NCBI GenBank assembly: GCA_963817065.1
Contig: CAWFMO010000001.1
Location: 1,302,001-1,366,000 of the forward strand
Direction: 5' to 3'
DNA length: 64,000 nucleotides
From: CAWFMO01 sp963817065
GTDB lineage: Bacteria > Actinomycetota > Thermoleophilia > Solirubrobacterales > 70-9
The notes under the pieces are model-generated. The model had not been told where the DNA came from, did no database searches, and was given only the letters and a program-made list of their open reading frames with translations. This document shows positions 16,638 through 25,325 of the stretch, piece by piece (within the stretch, counting starts at the first letter, position 1; every line of letters begins with the position of its first letter). The translations under genes and the position numbers were made by a program.

Positions 16638-18794
16638 CTAGGCGTCCGCCTTGCCGCCCGCCAACTCTCGAGGCATCGAGGGCTCGACCCGCAGCAGCTT
16701 CGCCGGCCCCGGCGGCAGCCACCAGTTCCAGCGACCCATCAGCGAGATCACCGCGGGCACGATCAGCGCGCGGATCACGGTCGCGTCGAGCAGGATCCCG
16801 GCGGCGAGACCGGTCGCCATCATCTTGACGTCGGTCTCCGGGCCCGAGGCCATCGAGACGAAGGCCAGGAACAGGATCAGCGCGGCGCTCGTCACGAGGC
16901 GGCCGGTGCGGCCGATGCCCTGGATCACCGCCTGCGAGGTCGAGCCGGTGCGGTCGTACTCCTCTCGCATCCGCGAGAGGATGAAGACCTCGTAGTCCAT
17001 CGAGAGGCCGAACAGGAAGGCGAAGATCATCAGCGGCATCCACGAGGGGATCGAGCCCGTCGCCTCGATGCCGAAGAAGAGCTCCGAGCCGTAGCCGTGC
17101 TGCCAGACGAGCACGAGCACGCCCCAGGCCGCGGCGACGCTGAGGATGTTGAGCAAAATGGCCTTTAGGGGCAAGAGGAGCGAGCGGAACGCGCGCGCGA
17201 GCAGGATGAAGGTCGTGATCGTGATCAGCGCGATCATCAGCGGGAAGCTGCCGTAGACGGCGTCGATGAAGTCGTCGTTGGCGGCCGGCTCGCCGCCGAC
17301 GACGACGTCGGTCCCCGCGTCATGGGCGGCGCTTCGCACGCCCTCGAGCGTCGCTCCACCCTCGTCGGAACCGCTGTCGGGGGTCGGGATCGCCTCGACG
17401 ATCGCCGTCCCGCCGCGCCGCCAGTCGGAGTTGTCGGGAGCGGCGGCGCCGTGGATCCCCTCGACCTCGCGCAGGTCGGCCGCCACCTTCGCGGGATCTG
17501 TGCCGCCCTCGACCAGGATCTCGTGCGGGAGCAGCGAGCCCTCGCCGATCCCGGCGTCCTCGAGCGCCACGAGGCCCTCCTTGGCGTCGCCCGACTTGGC
17601 GATCGTGTCGGCGTCGGAGCTGCCTAGCTGGAGGTCGGTCGCGGCGAACGCGAGCGCGACGATGACCGCGAGCCCGGTGCCGGCGGCGAGCCAGCGGCGG
17701 CGCGAGACCGCCTCGGCCCAGCGGGTCCAAGCGCGGCTCGCCTTGTCATCGGTGCGCCGGTGCGGCCAGTCGAGGCGCGGGCCGAGCTTGGCGAGGATGA
17801 CCGGCAGCAGGGTGATCGCGACGGCGGTCGAGACCAGCGGGATCAGCATCCCGCCGTAGCCCATCGAGCGCAGGAACGGCAGCGGCAGCGCGATCAGCGC
17901 GAAGAGCCCGATCGCGACAGTGATCCCGCTGAAGATCACGGCGCGGCCGCCGGTCTCCATCGCCCGCTGGACGGCTTCCTCGTTGCTTCTGCCGTGGGTT
18001 CGCTCCTCGCGCCAGCGCGAGACGACGATCAGCGAGTAGTCGATTGCGACCCCGAGGCCGATCAGCGCGATCAGGAACTGGACGATCGGCGAGACGTCGG
18101 TCAGCTCGGTCAGCCCGAGCAGGAGCAGGAAGGTGGTCAGGATCGAGACGATCGCGGTCATGATCGGGACGAAGGCGAGGAACGAGGCGAAGACGAAGGT
18201 CAGCACGATCAGCGCCCCGACCCCGCCGATCACCGCCTCGAGCAGGACGCCGGGCCCCTCGCTCTCGCTGCCGCTGTCTTCCGCGAGCGCGTCGAAGCCG
18301 GTCAGCTTCAGCGGTGCGCCGCCGACGGTCGAGTCGCCGACCGCCGCGCTGACGGCATCGAAGGCCTCGGGGTTGTCGCCGAACTGGGAGTCGGGGTCAG
18401 GCGGCGCATAGACGAGGGCGAACACCGTGCGCCCGTCGTCGGAGACGAACGCCCGGTCACCGGTCGAGGGGAAGGACGCGATGCGCGAAGCCGGCAGCGC
18501 CTCCTTGACTCTGGCGTCGAGCCGCGCCAGATCGGCGCGCACTCCCGGCGAGTCGACGGTCTTGCCCTCGGGAAGGGTCGCGACCGGGATGAAGGGCGCG
18601 GAGTCTCCGGTGCCGCGGTACCGCTCGTTGATCTTGACGTTGGTCTCCCAGCCCTCGGAGTTGGGGACCGAGAACTCCTGCTCGAGCGCCTCGCTGGCGG
18701 GACCGGCGGCGGCCATCCCCGCGATCGTGAGCGCGATCCAGGAGACGACGACGATCTTCTTGTGAGCGAGAACCCAGCGGGTGAGAGCGGACAC
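16638..18794 (-). CDS. MMPL/RND family membrane transporter
   Basis: About 718 residues with two repeats, each a large outside loop flanked by transmembrane helices. Helix groups include VVVSWIALTIAGMAAAGPAS, the block after ALIVLTFVFASFLAFVPIM, and the second half with MPLMIFAFLFGLSMDYEVF. The GVAIDYSL and GLSMDYEV motifs carry the proton-relay Asp residues of the family. Relatives export lipids or hydrophobic compounds; the cargo here is unknown. The start is GTG at 18794 (VSALTRWVLAHKK) because GGAGG lies 6 nt upstream. A partial inverted repeat about 50-75 nt upstream suggests repressor control. Confidence 0.9.
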   Translation of the reverse strand: MSALTRWVLAHKKIVVVSWIALTIAGMAAAGPASEALEQEFSVPNSEGWETNVKINERYRGTGDSAPFIPVATLPEGKTVDSPGVRADLARLDARVKEALPASRIASFPSTGDRAFVSDDGRTVFALVYAPPDPDSQFGDNPEAFDAVSAAVGDSTVGGAPLKLTGFDALAEDSGSESEGPGVLLEAVIGGVGALIVLTFVFASFLAFVPIMTAIVSILTTFLLLLGLTELTDVSPIVQFLIALIGLGVAIDYSLIVVSRWREERTHGRSNEEAVQRAMETGGRAVIFSGITVAIGLFALIALPLPFLRSMGYGGMLIPLVSTAVAITLLPVILAKLGPRLDWPHRRTDDKASRAWTRWAEAVSRRRWLAAGTGLAVIVALAFAATDLQLGSSDADTIAKSGDAKEGLVALEDAGIGEGSLLPHEILVEGGTDPAKVAADLREVEGIHGAAAPDNSDWRRGGTAIVEAIPTPDSGSDEGGATLEGVRSAAHDAGTDVVVGGEPAANDDFIDAVYGSFPLMIALITITTFILLARAFRSLLLPLKAILLNILSVAAAWGVLVLVWQHGYGSELFFGIEATGSIPSWMPLMIFAFLFGLSMDYEVFILSRMREEYDRTGSTSQAVIQGIGRTGRLVTSAALILFLAFVSMASGPETDVKMMATGLAAGILLDATVIRALIVPAVISLMGRWNWWLPPGPAKLLRVEPSMPRELAGGKADA

Positions 18795-18844
18795 GTAGAC
18801 CTCCGAGGTCGTTGTGGGGGAAAGTTTTTCGGTGTGGGTAAGGG

Positions 18845-18870
18845 ACAGACGAGACGGCCTGTCTGCCTGT
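18845..18870. promoter_or_regulatory. Putative operator upstream of the MMPL gene
   Basis: ACAG..AGAC and GTCT..CTGT half-sites face each other around GGCCT, an imperfect dyad of the size bound by TetR-type repressors, which often control MMPL exporters. No regulator gene lies beside it. This is inference from symmetry and position only. Confidence 0.35.
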
Positions 18871-18945
18871 GACAGCGTCGCGGCGCCGAACCCGGCCGTC
18901 AATCCGGAATGTCCCCTAGCCATCCCCTAGCTCGAATTGGGTGAG

Positions 18946-19323
18946 CTAGAACGCGTCCTCGATCCGCTCGTAGTCGGCGACCGAGCCCGACTCGTCGAAG
19001 GTAACCCCGACGACGTCGAAGCGGATCCCCTGGAAGCTCGGGAGCGCCGGGCGCTCGGCGAGGTAGCCGGCGGCGAGCCGCCGCAGCCGCCGCCGCTTCT
19101 CGGGGTCGACGGCGAACGCCGGGCGCTCGGGGCCTGCCCGCGAGCCGGCGCGGCCCGCCTTGACCTCGACGAAGACGAGCGTCCAGCCGTGGAGCGCGAC
19201 GATGTCGATCTCGCCGTAGCGCGTGCGGCGGTTGCGCTCGACGACCTCCCAGCCGGCCTCGCGGAGCCGCCTGGCGACGAGCTCCTCGGCGTGGGCGCCG
19301 AGTCTCTGGCGGGCGATGGTCAC
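18946..19323 (-). CDS. yraN: YraN/UPF0102 family endonuclease-fold protein
   Basis: A 125-residue UPF0102 protein of the restriction-endonuclease-like fold. The diagnostic core is RLGAHAEELVARRLREAGWEV, then RYGEIDIVALHG and LVFVEVKAGRAG, which matches the E-x-D...E-V-K pattern of the nuclease fold. Its role is unknown, but it nearly always clusters with comM and dprA, as here where comM is divergent 116 nt away. The start is GTG at 19323 (VTIARQRLG), giving the usual length. Confidence 0.9.
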   Translation of the reverse strand: MTIARQRLGAHAEELVARRLREAGWEVVERNRRTRYGEIDIVALHGWTLVFVEVKAGRAGSRAGPERPAFAVDPEKRRRLRRLAAGYLAERPALPSFQGIRFDVVGVTFDESGSVADYERIEDAF

Positions 19324-19439
19324 GCGTACAGCCTGGGGACTCGCGGCGCAACGGGCGCGCGGCAACGGGCGCGAGAGCGCGTCGCATTCGTCACCTTTGT
19401 CGCGCGAGCGGAGCGCGGCCGCGACCTAGCTTCGTATCC

Positions 19440-20939
19440 ATGCTCGCCGTCGCCCGCACCTTCGCCCTGGTCGGGATTGAGGCGAGCCCGGTCAGGGTCG
19501 AGGTCGACGTCGGCCGCGGGCTGCCCGCGTTCTCGATCGTCGGGCTCCCAGACGCGGCGGTCCGCGAGTCGCGCGAGCGCGTCCGCGCCGCGCTGATCAA
19601 CTCGGGATTCAAGTTCCCGATGCAGAGGATCACCGCCAACCTGGCGCCCGCCGACCTGCGCAAGGTCGGCCCGGGCTTCGACCTCGCGATCGCCGCCGGG
19701 CTGCTCGCCGCCTCGAACCAGCTCCCGGTCGAGCACCTGGAGCGGTTCGCGCTCGCCGGCGAGCTCGCGCTCGACGGCGCGATCCGCTCGGTGCCGGGGG
19801 CGCTGGCGATGGCCGAGGGCACGCGCGCGGCGGGGATGGTGGGGATCGGGGTCGCAGAGCGCGACGCCGCCCAGGCCACGCTCGCCGGCGGGCTCGAGGT
19901 CGTGCCGCTCCGCCGCCTCGAACAGCTCCCCGAGCTCGCCGACTCATTGCCGAGGGCGCTGCGGCCCCCGGCGAGCGTGAGCCCCAACGGCGCCGGCCCC
20001 GACCTCGCGGACCTCCGGGGTCAGCCGGCGCTGCGGCGCGCGCTCGAGATCGCCGCCGCCGGCGGGCACAGCCTGCTGATGCTCGGGCCTCCCGGGGCCG
20101 GCAAGACCCTGGCCGCGATGCGGCTGCCGTCGATCATGCCGCCGCTCGATCGAGCCGAGGCGCTCGAGGCGACGCGGATCGCGAGCGCCTGCGGGCGGGC
20201 GCCGGAGGACGGGTTGCTGCAGGCGCGACCGTTCCGGGCCCCGCACCACACGATCTCCGCCCCGGGCCTGGTGGGCGGCGGGACCCCGCCGCGTCCGGGC
20301 GAGGTGACCCTCGCGCACCGCGGCGTTCTCTTCCTCGACGAGCTCGCCGAGTTCTCGCGCCAGTCGCTCGAGGCGCTGCGACAGCCGCTCGAGCAGGGGC
20401 GGGTGGCGATCGTGCGCGCGAGCCGGCGGTTGACATTCCCCTGCCGCTTCATGCTCGTCGCCGCGGCGAACCCGTGCCCCTGCGGCCACGGCCCCGACTC
20501 GGGCGAGTGCGAGTGCCCGCCGGGCGCGGTCCGCGCCTACCGCGCGAAGCTGAGCGGCGCGCTCGCCGACCGGATCGACATGACGCTCGGCGTCGGCCAG
20601 CCCAGCTCCGAGGCGCTGGCGAGCGAGGAGGGCGAGCCGTCGGCGCCGGTCCGCGAGCGCGCCGCGGAGGCGCGCGAGCGGACCGCCGAGCGGCTCGGAC
20701 CCGGGCGCTGCAACGCCGAGATGAGCGCCGCCGAGACCCGCCGCCACTCGAAGCCGACGCGCGAGGCCGAGGCGGTGCTCGCCTCCGGCCGCGCGCGGCT
20801 GGCGCTCAGCGGCCGCGGCTGGGACCGCGCGCTGCGCGTCGCGCGCACGATCGCCGACCTCGACGCCAGCGAGCGGATCGAGGCCGAGCACGTAAGCCAG
20901 GCGCTCAGCTTCCGCCGCCGCGGCGAGGGCGCCGCGTGA
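19440..20939 (+). CDS. comM: ComM/YifB family AAA ATPase
   Basis: A 499-residue Mg-chelatase-like ATPase. ComM promotes branch migration during natural transformation. The N-terminal domain (GLPAFSIVGLPDAAVRESRERVR) is a Lon-protease-like fold. The AAA core has Walker A GPPGAGKT near residue 218, Walker B GVLFLDELAEF and the cysteine-rich NPCPCGHGPDSGECECPP. A TAGCTT box at 19427-19432 lies 7 nt before the ATG with no Shine-Dalgarno. The stop overlaps the dprA start (GTGA), so the two DNA-processing proteins are translationally coupled. Confidence 0.95.
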   Translation: MLAVARTFALVGIEASPVRVEVDVGRGLPAFSIVGLPDAAVRESRERVRAALINSGFKFPMQRITANLAPADLRKVGPGFDLAIAAGLLAASNQLPVEHLERFALAGELALDGAIRSVPGALAMAEGTRAAGMVGIGVAERDAAQATLAGGLEVVPLRRLEQLPELADSLPRALRPPASVSPNGAGPDLADLRGQPALRRALEIAAAGGHSLLMLGPPGAGKTLAAMRLPSIMPPLDRAEALEATRIASACGRAPEDGLLQARPFRAPHHTISAPGLVGGGTPPRPGEVTLAHRGVLFLDELAEFSRQSLEALRQPLEQGRVAIVRASRRLTFPCRFMLVAAANPCPCGHGPDSGECECPPGAVRAYRAKLSGALADRIDMTLGVGQPSSEALASEEGEPSAPVRERAAEARERTAERLGPGRCNAEMSAAETRRHSKPTREAEAVLASGRARLALSGRGWDRALRVARTIADLDASERIEAEHVSQALSFRRRGEGAA

Positions 20940-22030
20940 GCGGATCCTGCGAGCCCTGCCTGCGGCGGGCGCTGCTGGTCGCGGCGATGGCGCCGCTTAT
21001 CGAGACCGCGAGCGCCGACCTCCCCGGGCGCCGGACTCCGGAGCTGCTCGCGCTCCCGAACCCCGAGCTCGCAAGAGCGATCTCCGCCGCCCACGCCGAG
21101 GAGCTGCTGGCGGCGGCGCGCTCTCGCGACCTCGCCCCGGTCGCGGCGGAGATGGACGCCGCGGGCGTCTGGGCCCGCTGCCGCCACGACGACGACTACC
21201 CCGAGAGCCTCGACGACGATCCCCAGGCGCCGGCGGTGCTCTTCGGGCGCGGCGACCCGGGTCTGCTCGCCGAGCTCAGCCCGGAAGCCTCGATCACGGT
21301 CGTCGGCTCGCGGCGCGCGAGCCGCTATGGGCGCGAGGTCGCGGCGGCGCTCGGGGTCGAGCTCGCGGGCGCCGGTCTGACTCTGATCAGCGGCATGGCG
21401 CTCGGGATCGACTCCTGCGCCCAGCAGGGGGCGCTCGACGGCGGCGGGCGCACGGTCGCGGTGCTCGGCAGCGGCCCGGACATCGCCCACCCACCGAGCG
21501 CCCGCGGCCTCTACGAGCGGATCGTCGAGCGCGGCGTCGTGCTCGCCGAGCTGCCCCCGGGCACGCGGCCGTACCGCTGGACCTTCCCGGCCCGCAACCG
21601 GATCATGGCCGCGCTGGCCCGGATGACGGTCGTGGTCGAGGCGGCGGCCCGCTCGGGCTCGCTGATCACCGCGCGGATGGCGATCGACCTCGGGCGCGAG
21701 GTCGGCGCCGTCCCCGGGCGGGTCGGCACGCCGCTCGCCGCGGGAACCAACGACCTGCTCGCCGACGGCGCGATCGTCGTCCGCGGCGCCCAGGACGTCC
21801 TCGACGCGATGCTCGGTCCCGGCGCGCCGCCGCTCGAGCGCCCGGCCCCGGAGCTCGACTCGACAGAAGCGGCGGTGCTCGACGCGGTGCAGATGGGGGA
21901 GGAGACCGCCGATGCGGTCGCCGCGGCCACCGGCCTCCCCGTCGCCGAGGCGATCGCGGCGCTCGCCTCGCTTGAGCTCGCCGGGGTGCTCGGCGCGGAC
22001 GCCTCGGGCCGCTACGCGCGCGCTCCCTAA
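20936..22030 (+). CDS. dprA: DNA-processing protein DprA
   Basis: About 364 residues. DprA loads RecA on incoming single strands during transformation. The Rossmann-like core contains VVGSRRASRYG, LISGMALGIDSCAQQGAL, VAVLGSGPDIAHP and FPARNRIMAALA, followed by EAAARSGSLITARMA. The C-terminal about 65 residues form a winged-helix (DML1-like) domain. The N-terminus (CEPCLRRALLVAAMAPLIE) is longer than in many homologues and includes two cysteines. The start is GTG at 20936 overlapping the comM stop. Confidence 0.94.
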   Translation: MSGSCEPCLRRALLVAAMAPLIETASADLPGRRTPELLALPNPELARAISAAHAEELLAAARSRDLAPVAAEMDAAGVWARCRHDDDYPESLDDDPQAPAVLFGRGDPGLLAELSPEASITVVGSRRASRYGREVAAALGVELAGAGLTLISGMALGIDSCAQQGALDGGGRTVAVLGSGPDIAHPPSARGLYERIVERGVVLAELPPGTRPYRWTFPARNRIMAALARMTVVVEAAARSGSLITARMAIDLGREVGAVPGRVGTPLAAGTNDLLADGAIVVRGAQDVLDAMLGPGAPPLERPAPELDSTEAAVLDAVQMGEETADAVAAATGLPVAEAIAALASLELAGVLGADASGRYARAP

Positions 22031-22039
22031 GCTTGCGCC

Positions 22040-22861
22040 GTGGCCGAGCGCACGAAGACCGCGATGACGATCGCGACCTCGGACTCCGGCGGCGGCGCCG
22101 GGATCCAGGCCGATCTCAAGGCCTTCGCGCGCTGCGGGGTCCACGGGACCTCGGCGATCGTCGCGCTGACCGCGCAGAACACGGTCGAGGTCGTCTCGGT
22201 GCACACGATCCCGCGCCAGGTGATCCTCGACCAGGTCCGCGCGGTCGCCTCCGACATCCCCGTCGACGCGGTCAAGATCGGGATGCTCTTCGACGAGCCG
22301 ACGATCGACGCGGTCGCCGAGGCGCTGCGCGAGCTCGGCGAGGTGCCGATCGTCGTCGACCCGGTGATGGTCGCCGAGTCGGGCGCCGTGTTGCTGGTCC
22401 CGGAGGCGAAGGCGGCGCTGATCGAGCGCGTCTTCCCGCTCGCCGCGGTCGTGACCCCGAACCTCGCCGAGGCGCGCGAACTCTCCGGCCTCGGAGACGA
22501 CGCCTCGCCCGAGGAGCTCGCCCGCGCCGTCCAGGCGCTCGGGCCGAAGGCGGTCGTCGTCACCGGCGGCCACACCGAGTCCGGCGCCGACACCTTCTTC
22601 GACGGCGAGGCCGCGACCGAGATCCCGGGCGAGCGCCACCCCGCGGGCGCCTCGCACGGCTCCGGCTGCACCCACTCCTCGGCGCTCGCCGCCCACCTCG
22701 CGCTCGGTTACAAGCCGCTCGAAGCCGCCCGCCTGGCGCGCGAGATCGCCTCCGAGGCCGTCGGCGCCGGGCTGCGCGACATCGGTGAAGGGGCGGGCCC
22801 GGTCGACGCGCTCGCGGTGAGCGACCGAGCGCGGCCGTTCGAGCGCAGCCAGAGCGGGTAG
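22040..22861 (+). CDS. thiD: Hydroxymethylpyrimidine (phosphate) kinase ThiD
   Basis: A 273-residue ribokinase-fold enzyme that phosphorylates HMP and HMP-P for thiamine synthesis. Motifs are IATSDSGGGAGIQADLKAF, DPVMVAESG, TPNLAEAREL and the anion-hole/catalytic segment HGSGCTHSSALAAHLA. A TAAGCT box at 22028-22033 sits 6 nt before the GTG start and overlaps the end of dprA, so thiD may have its own leaderless promoter. No TPP riboswitch is visible. It is not linked to other thi genes here. Confidence 0.94.
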   Translation: MAERTKTAMTIATSDSGGGAGIQADLKAFARCGVHGTSAIVALTAQNTVEVVSVHTIPRQVILDQVRAVASDIPVDAVKIGMLFDEPTIDAVAEALRELGEVPIVVDPVMVAESGAVLLVPEAKAALIERVFPLAAVVTPNLAEARELSGLGDDASPEELARAVQALGPKAVVVTGGHTESGADTFFDGEAATEIPGERHPAGASHGSGCTHSSALAAHLALGYKPLEAARLAREIASEAVGAGLRDIGEGAGPVDALAVSDRARPFERSQSG

Positions 22862-22882
22862 ACGGAGTGGAAACCACCCGTC
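22861..22882 (+). other. Hairpin in the thiD-small gene gap
   Basis: GACG and GTGG pair with CCAC and CGTC around an AAA loop, with a small internal bulge. It ends immediately before the AAGGAGG Shine-Dalgarno of the 30-residue peptide gene, so it could affect translation of that gene or act as a weak pause site. Confidence 0.35.
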
Positions 22883-22893
22883 AAGGAGGACGC

Positions 22894-22986
22894 GTGTCAA
22901 CCACAACAGCGACGATCGCGATCATCGGCATCCTCATCGCCATGGCAATCGCCTGGAGGGAATTCGGGGGCAGCGGCAGCAGCTAG
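22894..22986 (+). CDS. 30-residue single-span membrane peptide
   Basis: A short reading frame from GTG 22894 to TAG 22986. It has an excellent AAGGAGG Shine-Dalgarno with 6-nt spacing, which is rare in this window and argues that it is translated. The peptide has a polar start (MSTTT), a hydrophobic stretch ATIAIIGILIAMAIAW of membrane-spanning length, and a hydrophilic REFGGSGSS tail. No known family was recognised. It could be a small membrane modulator; its neighbours (thiD upstream, two unknown proteins and ilvD downstream) do not point to a function. Confidence 0.6.
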   Translation: MSTTTATIAIIGILIAMAIAWREFGGSGSS

Positions 22987-23020
22987 GGGGCCCGGGGCGC
23001 CGCTCGGGCATAATCGGCTC

Positions 23021-23266
23021 ATGAAGCTGGTGCGGATGACACCGGGACACGGGGACCTGCTGCTCGCCGAGGGCGATCCCGAGCTCGACGACGACCAGGA
23101 GCGCCTGGTCGCGGAATTCCGGCGCCAGCTCGACCTCGGGATGTGGGCGGTGGTCCCGCTCGAGACCCGCAACGGGCGCCACGAGGCGACCATGATCAGG
23201 GACTTCAGCCAGATTCCCGCGGGCGCCGAGCAGGTCATCTTCTTCCCGCCGGCGGCCGGAGGGTGA
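23021..23266 (+). CDS. Hypothetical 81-residue protein
   Basis: A small soluble protein with a mixed sequence (MTPGHGDLLLAEGDPEL, FRRQLDLGMWAVVP, ATMIRDFSQIPAGAEQVIFF). No domain was recognised. A CATAAT box at 23009-23014 lies exactly 6 nt before the ATG, a near-ideal leaderless promoter, so it probably heads the unit of this gene, the next unknown gene and ilvD. The three are joined by 4-base start/stop overlaps (GTGA and ATGA), so co-translation is expected. Confidence 0.75.
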   Translation: MKLVRMTPGHGDLLLAEGDPELDDDQERLVAEFRRQLDLGMWAVVPLETRNGRHEATMIRDFSQIPAGAEQVIFFPPAAGG

Positions 23267-23634
23267 GCGCCGAGGAGCGCGCCGAGCAGCTGCTCGCGTC
23301 GGCTGCCGGCGACGAGGCGCTCGAGATGTACAAGCGACTCGGCTTCCTCAACGTGGTCGCCGACGGCTACGGCTATCTGATCTACCCGCACCGGCCGCTG
23401 CTCGCCTACGACACCGAGTCCGGCGAGCCCCTGAGCGAGTTCTGCGTCAAGTTCCTCGAAGAGAACGAGCGGCTCCCCGACGCCGACGACGTCCTCGCGA
23501 AATGGATGGCGTTGCGCGCCGACGAGAAGCTCGTGATCGGCGAGTCGAACATCGATCCGGTCGGCCGCCAGCTCGATCCCGGCCAGGTCCGCAAGGACCT
23601 CCGCACGCTGCGGCTCTGGGAGCGGACCGCATGA
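23263..23634 (+). CDS. Hypothetical 123-residue protein
   Basis: Unrecognised. The start is GTG at 23263, overlapping the previous stop. The sequence has a helical first third (AEQLLASAAGDEALEMYKRL), a tyrosine-rich patch (GYGYLIYPHRPLLAYDTES) and a basic C-terminal helix that ends RLWERTA. No signal peptide or membrane span. Its stop overlaps the ilvD start (ATGA). A link with branched-chain amino acid synthesis is only positional. Confidence 0.75.
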   Translation: MSAEERAEQLLASAAGDEALEMYKRLGFLNVVADGYGYLIYPHRPLLAYDTESGEPLSEFCVKFLEENERLPDADDVLAKWMALRADEKLVIGESNIDPVGRQLDPGQVRKDLRTLRLWERTA

Positions 23635-25310
23635 CCGCCGCCAACGGCAACCGCGCCCGCAGCTCGGTCGTCTTTGATGGCCCCGACCGCACCCACGCCC
23701 GCGCCTACATGAAGGGCATCGGCTTCACCGACGAGGACCTCCAGAAGCCGATGATCGGCGTCGCCAACACCTGGATCGAGGCGATGCCGTGCAACTTCCA
23801 CCTCCGCGCCGTGGCCGCCAAGGTCAAGGACGGCGTCCGGGCCGCCGGCGGCACGCCGCTCGAGTTCAACACGATCGCGGTCTCCGACGGCGTCACGATG
23901 GGGACCCAGGGCATGAAGGCCTCGCTCGTCAGCCGCGAGGTGGTCGCCGACTCGATCGAGCTCGCGGCCCGCGGCTACCAGTTCGACGCCCTGATCGCGA
24001 TCTGCGCCTGCGACAAGACGATCCCCGGCTGCGTGATGGCGCTCCAGCGGCTCGACGTCCCCTCGGTCCTGCTCTACGGCGGCTCGATCCTGCCCGGCCG
24101 CTGGAAGGACAGGGACGTGACGATCCAGGACATCTTTGAGGCCGTCGGCGCGTTCGAGAAGGGCGACATGACCGAGGAGGAGCTGAAGTCGCTCGAGGAC
24201 GTCGCCAGCCCCGGCCCCGGTGCATGCGCGGGCATGTTCACCGCCAACACGATGGCCTCCGCGTTCGAGGTGATGGGGATCGCGCCGATGGGCACCGGGA
24301 TGGTCCCCGCCGTCGCCGAGGAGCGAGGGACCGTCGCCGAGCAGGCCGGCGAGCTGGTGATGAAGGTCCTCGACGACGACCTCAAGCCGAGCCAGATCAT
24401 CACCCGCGATTCGATCGAGAACGCGATCGCGACCGTCGCGATGTCCGGCGGCTCGACCAACGGCGTCCTCCACCTGCTGGCGGTCGCCCGCGAGGCCGGG
24501 ATCGAGCTCGACATCGACGACTTCGACCGGATCTCCGAGCGCACCCCGCTGCTCGGCGACCTCAAGCCCGGCGGGCGGTTCGTCGCCCGGGACCTGAACG
24601 ACGCGGGCGGGATCGGCGTGCTCGCCAAGCGCCTCGACGAGGCCGGGCTGCTGCACCGCGACGCGATCACGGTCACCGGGAAGACGATCGGCGAGGAGGC
24701 CGACGCGGCGGAGGAGGCCGACGGCCAGGAGGTCGTCCGCCCGCTGTCGGATCCGCTCAAGCAGACCGGCGGCCTCGTGATCCTTCGCGGCAACCTCGCC
24801 CCCGACGGCTGCGTGGTCAAGGTCGCCGGCTACGAGCGCCTCACCCACAGCGGCCCGGCGAAGGTCTTCGAGTCCGAGGAGGAGACGTTCGCCGCGGTCA
24901 AGGACGGCGCGATCGAGGCCGGCGACGTGGTCGTGATCCGCAACGAGGGCCCGACCGGCGGCCCCGGGATGCGAGAGATGCTCCAGGTCACCGCGGCGCT
25001 GGTCGGCGAGGGGCTCGGCGACAAGGTCGCGCTGATCACCGACGGCCGCTTCTCGGGCGCGACCCGCGGGCTGATGGCCGGCCACATCGCCCCCGAGGCG
25101 GTCAAGGGCGGCCCGATCGCGGCGCTCCGGAACGGCGACCAGATCACCGTCGACGTCGAGGCCCGCACCCTGAGCGTCGACCTCTCCGACGAGGAGATCG
25201 CGAAGCGGGTCGCGGCCTACGAGCCCCCGGAGCCGCTGTTCACGAGCGGCGTGATGGCGAAGTACGCCGCGAGCGTCTCGAGCGCCTCCGAGGGCGCCGT
25301 CACGGCCTGA
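23631..25310 (+). CDS. ilvD: Dihydroxy-acid dehydratase
   Basis: A 559-residue iron-sulfur dehydratase, the penultimate step of valine, leucine and isoleucine synthesis. Cluster ligands are Cys54 (MPCN), Cys127 (ACDKTIPGC) and Cys199 (GACAGMF). Other signatures are GGSTNGVLHL, THSGPAKVFESEEE and the C-terminal RFSGATRGLMAGHIAPEA. The ATG at 23631 overlaps the preceding stop and gives the canonical length. No attenuator or leader peptide is visible upstream of the three-gene unit. Confidence 0.96.
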   Translation: MTAANGNRARSSVVFDGPDRTHARAYMKGIGFTDEDLQKPMIGVANTWIEAMPCNFHLRAVAAKVKDGVRAAGGTPLEFNTIAVSDGVTMGTQGMKASLVSREVVADSIELAARGYQFDALIAICACDKTIPGCVMALQRLDVPSVLLYGGSILPGRWKDRDVTIQDIFEAVGAFEKGDMTEEELKSLEDVASPGPGACAGMFTANTMASAFEVMGIAPMGTGMVPAVAEERGTVAEQAGELVMKVLDDDLKPSQIITRDSIENAIATVAMSGGSTNGVLHLLAVAREAGIELDIDDFDRISERTPLLGDLKPGGRFVARDLNDAGGIGVLAKRLDEAGLLHRDAITVTGKTIGEEADAAEEADGQEVVRPLSDPLKQTGGLVILRGNLAPDGCVVKVAGYERLTHSGPAKVFESEEETFAAVKDGAIEAGDVVVIRNEGPTGGPGMREMLQVTAALVGEGLGDKVALITDGRFSGATRGLMAGHIAPEAVKGGPIAALRNGDQITVDVEARTLSVDLSDEEIAKRVAAYEPPEPLFTSGVMAKYAASVSSASEGAVTA

Positions 25311-25325
25311 GTCCCGGCAGCGCGG

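Noticed and set aside
23406..25085. Minus-strand frame opposite ilvD
   Set aside because: Antisense shadow; ilvD has all catalytic cysteines and family length.
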